DNA of 64,000 bases from Valencia hispanica. Taxonomy: Eukaryota; Chordata; Actinopteri; Cyprinodontiformes; Valenciidae. The notes under the pieces were generated by a model, which did not search any database, was not told the origin of the DNA, and saw nothing but the letters and a program-made list of their open reading frames with translations. Shown here piece after piece: positions 52,501-61,500 of the stretch; the first letter of the stretch is position 1, and every line of letters starts with the position of its first letter. Where the stretch lies: positions 37,689,500-37,753,499 of the forward strand of contig OY747710.1 in the NCBI GenBank assembly GCA_963556495.2, given 5' to 3'. Position numbers and translations under genes: made by a program.

Positions 52501-55500
52501 TTCAAATGTTATTTCTTAGTAACAGCTTAGTCTGTCATTAAAAATTTGGTGGCTATAAGCTGACAAATTTTTTTTTTCGTTTTACCCCCCCAGATGCTGC
52601 CAACCTGCAGATTTCCTCTCTGGCAGAAGAGCTGGCCAGGAAGAGTGAGGATGCTTCCAGACAGCAGGAGGAGATCACACACCTCCTCTCTCAGATTGTA
52701 GACCTGCAGAAGAAGGCGAAGCTTGTACGAAAACCTTTAAAAGAGCTAAAAAAAAAAAAGAAAAATAAATACATTAGATGAAGAATTCCTGCCCAACTGG
52801 ATGTCCTGTGTTGCCCTTGGTGTTTGCAGTATGCAGTGGAGAATGAAGAGCTGACACAGCACCTGGGCGCAGCCAAGGACGCCCAGAGACAGCTCACTGC
52901 TGAGGTAAGCAGCAAACTATGACCGCATGACTGTATATGACAGCGAATAGTATTATTATTATTATAACACTATTTTATGTGTGTAATTATGTGAAAAGTG
53001 GGGATCTTTTCTGGTATAATCCTCTGACTAAGACCGATTTGTCTTAAGAGGACCTTATGTAGCAGACTGTAGGGTTGGGGGTTAGTGGCAGGATGTTAAT
53101 TAAGCTTAAGTCAAAGTTTACTGTTAATAGGGGTGGATAAAATGGGTTATTGATGGAATAATTTGAGTTCATATCACATTATTTTTACTCAGCCAAAAAC
53201 GTTTTCTTCTGGTAGGAATTAAGACATATGCATCTCTCAAAAGATCTTTAAAAAAAGATTTCATTAATTAATTGTAGCCTTTTCATTTACAGTTTTAGAT
53301 GAATATAAATCTAAACAATGTCTTAATAGTTAATATCCATCTAAACTAAATTTGATTGATTTTTGGTTTAAAAGTGAATGTATTTTTTTTAAATGTCTAC
53401 AATTGATTTTAGAGGTTTTTAAGTAAAAAAGTCTACACCTCTTTTAGCCAACACTGACATGCATTATTAAAAAAAAGAAGCCGTCCAAACCAGCTTCATT
53501 TTTCACTTTTGCCTCTCCTTTGTCTTTAAGTTGCGGGAGCTGCAGGATAAGTATGCAGAGTGTATGGAGATCCTCCATGAAGCTCAGGAGGAGCTGAAGA
53601 ACCTGAGGAATAAAACACTACCTCTCAACACCCCGAGGCGTTTCCATACCCTGGGCTTGTTCCCAATGGTCAGCGCATTAGCCTTCACAGCTTTATGTAT
53701 TTTACCCATTGGGGGTTGCGTTATTATATTAGAGACTGTCAGCTCCAACAGAATAAATGGTTTAATTTTCTTTTCTCAGGACTCCCTCGCAGCAGAAATA
53801 GAGGGGACTATGAGAAAAGAGCTTCAGATGGATGATCCAGACGTAGAAGAGCAGAGGTGCCTTTAGTTTTACATTCTAACCTTCAATGAATTGTTCCTGC
53901 CTCATAATTTAGATTTATCACATGATCTTCATTTTAATGTGATGCTGTCTCATGTTTCTCCAGACTGCACCCAAAGCGAGTTTTCCAGACGGTGAAAAAC
54001 CTCAACTTGATGCGTCAGCAGCGCTCCTCTGCAGCTCCTTCCCCTCTGAATATCCCAGGGTCCAATCAGAACTCATGCTTCACCTCCGGGCGCTCCAGCA
54101 GGGTGGGCACGCCTCGCTCCAACTCCATCTATGGGAGTGAAACGGGAAGTGGGATCATCTTGGACAACAGGACAAGCATTATCCTGGAGGGTCCAGACGA
54201 TGGGTGCGGGACATTTCGAATCTTTTTTCTGTTTTTATCTTTAATCTGTTTTTAAGCAGAGATTGCTGATTTTCCCTGTTGTCTGGCAACAAACTGAACC
54301 TTAAAAAATGTATTTCCTCTTCTTTTCTCTTTCTCTCGTCAGGTCGGAAGACTCTAACAAGCGCCCCCCTGGTACACCTGGGACTCCAGGCAGTAGGGAC
54401 TTGGAGGCCGCCCTGCGACGCCTGTCAATGCGTCGTGACAACTACCTCTCAGAAAAACGTTTTTTCGAAGAAGAGAGGGAGAGAAAGCTAGCCTATCTGG
54501 GGAAAGAGGAGGAAAAAGGAGAGGTCGAAGATAGTGGAGGCCCAGGGACCCCAACAGAGAGCCTGCTGTCGTTCTGCTCGCATCCCTCCTTTGGAAGCAT
54601 CTGGTCGGGATACTCAATCACAGCCAGGTCCTACCTGCCAGAGAAGCTGCAGATTGTTAAGCCTCTAGAAGGTGATTATTATTTTCAGATCCACAAGTCT
54701 ACTGATCCTCTTTATACAAACAAGGAAAAGAAAAATCCTAGTTTTCAGAAAGTCTTCCTGAGTTCAAGCAAAAACTTCAAGGAAAAAGAGAATCACAACC
54801 AGAAGCAGATACATGACTACAAATATGTTTTCCTAAATAGTTCAGTTAGTCCAACCCAAGATGACAACAAACACCTGAACCACTATTTAATTTTTCATAA
54901 CCAGAGCGAGCCACAGATCCTCCTGAGTGCCTCACCGAATGTTAAGCTGTACAGAAGCTCCAGTGTGTTGGAGCTTCGCAGCCGGTCAAGTTTACAGGCT
55001 CGCCTCAGAGCTCCTCTGGCTCTGGGCGGGGGTCTGCTGAGGGCCTTAAAACAAAAAGAAGGTAACTTAAACCTTCAGCACTCCTTTTATTTTAGACACA
55101 CACAGCCACGCTGCTGGTTCGAAGTGTAGACATCTCACAGCCCAATGTATGTGCAGCGATGTTACATATCTTTAAATAAGGAGTACTCTACTGTATTGTC
55201 ACGTGGTTTGTATACTTTTTTTTTTTTTAAGTAAAAAGTTTTTGCTCTTAGGCATTTAATTATGTTATGCATGGTATGCCTTAATTAAAAGGGTTTAAAT
55301 ACTCACAGGATGTACATGAACCTATGTTTTACTAAGATTGTCAGTGCTTTGTGAAGATTATAGAGATCAGTAGTTATCACATCAGCCAGTGTCTCTAATA
55401 AAAATGCTTGTTATGCATTTTACCTCCATATCCATGTTTAACAGCCTCACCACTGACAGTATTAAATTTCACTTCAGGTAGAAGAAACTTTCTAGTGCTT

Positions 55501-58500
55501 GAATTCACTTTAGTAGGAGTGATTGGATACATCGTCTGCAGTCTTTTTCCTCCACCTAGTGTTCAGAACTGAAATTACAATTACAAACGTATAAATTTAC
55601 CTATATACCATATTATACGTAAAATAAAATAAAATGGTAGAAACAACTACATGGTAGGATAAACAGTAGGATGGAAATCATGTTGTGTTGCCTTGTACAG
55701 GCATCATTTCTGTGCAGAAAATTCTATTTTCTTCAACATTTCTTACAGTTGAGTCGAGGAGAATAAGCAATATGCAGAGCTTTGCAAAATTATTAACACC
55801 CCTAAATGCCTGAAGATCTTTTTCACTTTACAGCCACAAACATAAATGTATCTTATTGGTCTTTTCAGTGATGCATAAATTGTAAGGTAGTAGAAAACAG
55901 TATGCAGTCTTGATTTTTTTTCTTTTTTTTTTACAAATCTGAAAACAGTGTGCCGCCGCCTTCTTCACTTAGCTACCTCAGTGCTGTCAAGTTACTTTAA
56001 AAGTCTCCTGGTTAATAAATACTTCATCCGTGTGTAATGTAGTCTGAGCATAAATACAGCTTTCCTCAGCTAACCTGTTATGGTTAGTCTGGAGGAGCAA
56101 CAGAGATACCTAACTCAGGTGGCAGATTTTGATGACAGGACAGGTTTCTAGTTCACTCTTGAAATCTGGCCAATATGGATGAGTAGTGATAAGAAATGGG
56201 GAAGAAGATTCTCTCGTCACTCTGGTCAGAGAAGATGAAAGTACAGGTTTCTGGCCGACATCTAAAATGTCAAAGTGGTGAAAAGCTAACACTGCACATC
56301 ACCCTGAACTCACCATCCACACCGTGAAACATGTTGGAATTGTTTGGATCCAAATATGTTCATATGTTAGAATAGTCAAATTTTAGAACTAAATCCAACA
56401 GATAATATGTGGCAACACTTTATATTGATGTTCATGGCATGCCCACAACTGCAGTGAAAGCTGGTTCCTCACAGTATCAACGCAGGAGGTCTGACTGAAA
56501 ATGCCTGGCACATTTCAGTTTTTGTTTTTTGTAAAAGATATCGAAACCATCATGTATAATTTTTTTGTTTATTTTCAGCTCTGCACCTTGTTCTATTTGT
56601 GTCTATTGGGATGTGATAAAGTGCCTTGAAGTGTGTGGTTGTAACGTAACAAAACATGACAAAGTTCCATGGTTATTACTTTTTCAAGGCACTGTAGGTT
56701 TGTCATTGATCTGTTTCTTCTCATAATTATTTGCATGACATCTGTCTTCTGAATCATCCCATTTACACATTTGTTCTTGTAGTGACAAAGCTAAGTTTCA
56801 CAGCATCTTCTCTGTAGCTGCTTTTCTTATTCAACACATTTGTGCTGGACTGCGTTTACTTCTCTTCGCATCTCTTTTTAAGCTTTCATTTCTTTATTTT
56901 ATTTTTTCTCCCTCTGTTCCACTGCTGTTTTCTTTGTAATCGACTCCCTTAATAAAGTCAAATTTTTTCATCTTCCATTTATTCTGTTCTCGGCCTGTTT
57001 GTATTGAGTTGATGCGCTGACATGTCCCCACATGTCACGTAAAAAGCACAATTCAGTAACAAAATAGTAGGATCACCATTATAGTGCCTACTATGCTGTC
57101 AGTGTGTGTTGGGAGGCTTTTAGACAGTTGAAACATGGACACAATATTTCCTTAAGTGAACTGACCTCCGTATGCATGTCACATATTTTGTTCAGTGGAA
57201 CATGGTGCTGCAGTTGAGGAGTTTAACAGACCTAACTCTCACAAACTGGTTTGGTTCAGGTTGCTTTTTGGATTCTCATATGTTGGTAGGCATGTTTAAC
57301 CTGTTCACATTTAATCCACTGCACATTCTAGACTTAAAAGCTTTGCTAAGGATTAGCACCAATACTAAATTTTACTCTCATGTTTCTGATTTACATCTTA
57401 AGTCTTATAAATCTACAGTTTGTTGTGTCATATGTAAGAATCACAAGGTATGAAGATAGAATCACAGCTGATATGACCTTATCCTGAGGTACTGCATCAC
57501 TAAAGCATCTTAAAGCATCTTCCTCATTTTTTTGTGTACAGGTTCTGCTACCCTCCATGCATGGCAGCAGCTGGCTCAACCCCACATGGGGGCCCTGCTG
57601 GATCATCGACCGGGTGTGGTCACAAAGGGCTTCCGCACTTTAGAGCAGGATCGGGAGCAGGAGGAAAGCTGGCAGCTGGACCAGCCGGAGGAGGATGAGT
57701 TGTCATGTGACTCGTTTACCGGCCTGTCAGGAGAGTGCCCTGCTCCAATAGGTTCACTTCTTTCTACCTCCGCTGGCTCCGTCTGCTGTAACAAAGCTGC
57801 TGACATCAAGGGCAATAACCAATTAGATGGACCGAACGGAGCAATTTGTGGCCCTAAAGAGGCAGCCGAAGGAAAGGATGGACACGTTGCAAGCATGGCC
57901 CTTCTTCCCCTTTCCTGCTCTGCCCCGTCCTCTCCCATTCCCTCTTGTTCGGAGATCAGCAGACACACAGACCTCAAGGAGCTCCAAGCCCTGCAACCCC
58001 CCACTGTGGACCGCATGCCTGGTGAGGGAGCGTTTTAGCTGCAACGCCTCATCAAACATCCTGATTTTAATTCATCTGGAGCATGGGGAGGAAAGAAGGA
58101 ATGGGAGAAGGAGGATGGGTGGGAGGGTTGAAGGAGTGAAGGGAAGGCTTTCACTGGACATTTCACAGCTAATGTGACCACCCTTCCTGCATGATCACCT
58201 TCACTCAACCCAGGAACAGTGCCTTCCCTGCCCTGCCGTCCAGCTCCATCCAGATAGAGTACTTTTTGTTTGTTTTTATTTTCTTTTTCTCAGTTTCTCA
58301 TTTTTTTCATTTTTTTCCGCCACTTTGCTTTACTTTACATCGCATTTCCTCAATGCTTTGCAAGTTTCCTAAACTTCTAAAGTCAGGAACTTCTACAAAA
58401 GACAAAACAATAACCTTTATTATGATCAGAGTTTTAAATTACTGACACATCAGTGTAGCAGGTAAGGCAGAATTATCATGCCTGGATCCAGTTTGCTTGT

Positions 58501-61500
58501 GTGCGTGCGTAAGGCTGCATCAGGTGTTGTTACTGCAGCTGTTCAAGTCACATGAATGCATGACGTCCAGAGCTGCTTGGAACCAAGTCAGAGGCTCTGG
58601 TGGAGGGTCACCTCTATCCACACTCTCAAACAGCCGTCTTCCTCGTGTTAAACTAGATCTCTGCATGTGTGGTACAAAACCAAAACATTTGCATGTGGTT
58701 GAGATTTTTTCCGAATTTACTTTTAGAATATTCATTTCATCTCCTTTTTTTGTTTATTCCTTTGTGTTCTATTCTTGCTTCAACCTAATCATAGTGTGAA
58801 GGGGTGATTTACCAATCTTTAATTTTCTTTTAATTTATTTGCATTTTATGTGGATTTACCAGGTCAGTTTCAACGATTTATCCTTAAGAAGAACATAAGA
58901 TGTTAAAAAATCTTGTGAAAATTAGAGCCATTTTTAAACTGGGGCTACTGCTTGGGATCTAAACTATGGTCTATTTCCCCCTTTACAACATGCTGATTTT
59001 TTACACTGAATGTTTTTGGTGCATTTTTCATCAAAACTAACAGAAATTATTTTTCTCTTCTTCTCTTGCAATTTGCCTTAGTTCATTTCCCAGGGAAATG
59101 TATGTCCCACACCAGCTCCACTTACACCTTCACCACCTGCAGGATTCTCCACCCGTCTGATCAGCTGACCTCTGTGTCCCCCAGGTAACACATCTAAATA
59201 TTAGTCAACATACTCTGTTTTTCCAGTTCGATTTTTCTGTTTTATCTAATAAACGCTTCAACTGGCCGTTAATCTCTATGGACTTGCAGGCATCAACTGG
59301 AGCTGGCTGCTCCATGTTGAATTACAGAAATGTTTGGTAACTTTTCTCCTCAAAACACATTTTGACATAACAGGTCACTCACAAGTGTTTCTGTCCCTGC
59401 TGTGTGATTGGCTTGACAGGTCATGTGATGAAGAAGAAGAGCCAGAGCTGTATCAAATAGCTCTTATGGCAGAATTAGAGCAGACCCATTGAAAGCACCT
59501 TTCAGTGTGCAAGTGGGTGAGAAAGTGCATGGTTGTGCATATCTAAAGACTTTGGGTGTGTTTCAACCTGAATAACATCAGGGTTTGCCTCCTAATCTGC
59601 TCTTTAATCGGTTCTGTGTAAGCATCTTTTTGAGGTGGATACTGACAATGCTGAAATAAACATAAAAGGCCTAAACATAAAACAATGTTTAGGCGTATAA
59701 AAATCTGAGGACTTTAAGCAACAACCCCATCTTGTCTACTGTTACTAAATCCAACTGTCCTACATGTCATCTAACTCCTGGGAGCAGAACGTTAAAAGAT
59801 CCAATTTTTGACTGAATGATAAAGCATTTGTCCTAACTAGACCTACCACTGAGTCTATTCTGAATATTTTTTAACCGTTATTCTGTCTTAGTTTATGATA
59901 AGATATTTGACTGCAAAGGTTTGGAAATTCCTGCAAAAAAAGCTGAAATGCCAATGCCTTGCCAGAAGGTGGCAATAATGTCTGCATTAAAGAAACCTCA
60001 AAATTCAGAGGAAAAATATCTAGTATCTTAGTCATTCATTTTCTGAATGACTTGCTTAAAATCTAATGATTACAGAGTCTAAAAAAAAATTGACTGATGC
60101 AGGCAACCCATAACAATCGCTGCTTTGCTGTTGATTGGGGCCGGGCAAATATATCGATTTTATTGAAATTTTCTATTTATGAAGATTACATTTTTGGAAT
60201 ATAAAGGAAAAAAAATGTCACCAATGCATCTCTTGGATTTCGGTAGTTCAACAGGATGGCAGCCCGTCCAGGTCCTTCCATCTTGTTATACAAGCAGATT
60301 TTACAGCCTGTATTTATTTGGACTTTGAATTTAGGTCAACTCCACGAAGAGATGACTGAAATAAAAGCAAGTAAAAAAAATATGTTCTCACATTTGTAAT
60401 TTCTTTATAAGAATAGAATGGGAGAAAAAAAAGATCTAATATATAAAAAGTAAAAAAGATTTTATTTTTAATCCATATCGCCATTGCCCAGCCCTAACCT
60501 CCTTTTAATTCTTCTGAAATAGTTGTAAATTGTCCAATGAAAACTTTTGAAAATAAATATTTAAATCAAAAATAACCTTCTGATATCTTCAAATTGTACC
60601 AAGACAATATTGACAAAAATATTGATTTGTTTCATATTGTCATGTATATCGATATTGAGTGATATGAAAAATAATTTTGTAATTTAAAAAATGTCTTCCA
60701 TATCGCCCAGTTCTACTGTTGAGGTTTCTAGCACAGAAAATAATAGTAGGTTTGCATTCAAGTTTCTCTAAAGCTTCTTTGTTCCTGTTTAGACTACAAC
60801 AGATCATGCTTGTTTTGACATGTTGATAAGCTTTCAGATTAGTGTTATAAAGGTCATATTCAAATACTTTAGTTTTTTGCCATGTAACAGGCTACCACCA
60901 TCTATTGATCATCACATTGATGACACTGGAATTTAAGTCCCCCAGATTTTAGATACACATCCTTTTATCACTCATTAATGCAGCTTGTGAACCTCTTTGC
61001 AGTTGTGTAATGGCATTTCTTTTACATAAGACCTATGCAGGGAGTCTGAATGGTTCAGATACTTCTTACCATCACATTATGTATTTGAACCAATAGAACG
61101 TTTGGATGTCATGTAATTCTGTCTGGCTGCTGAATGAATGAATCAATGTGCTTAAATGCTAAGAACTGACTGCGTATTTTCTTTGTAACTAGTTGCCAGT
61201 TTCTGTCTGTAATTCCTGATGTCCCTGAATGCAGCTACCATCTTAAGATGTTTATTCACTAAAGGCTCAGTTGCCAAAACTGCTCCTCAACGTTTAGCTC
61301 ATGCATGGTCTCCTTCAACTTTATAGACTGCTCCCACTAAAATTTATTCTGGGGTTTGCAGAAAAGACACTGCGCTCTATTTTCTTCAGTTTTGTTGAAG
61401 TGTTGTATGCAGCTCTTGCCTGTCCTTTGGTTGGTGATTATTGTATTTTTTTTAATGTGTTTCTGGTCTCAAACACGTTTCACCCAATAACTGTCATTTA

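Noticed and set aside
57603..58059. Minus-strand frames of 137 and 78 codons
   Set aside because: Complementary shadows of trak1 exon 13, whose plus frame matches TRAK1 at its start.
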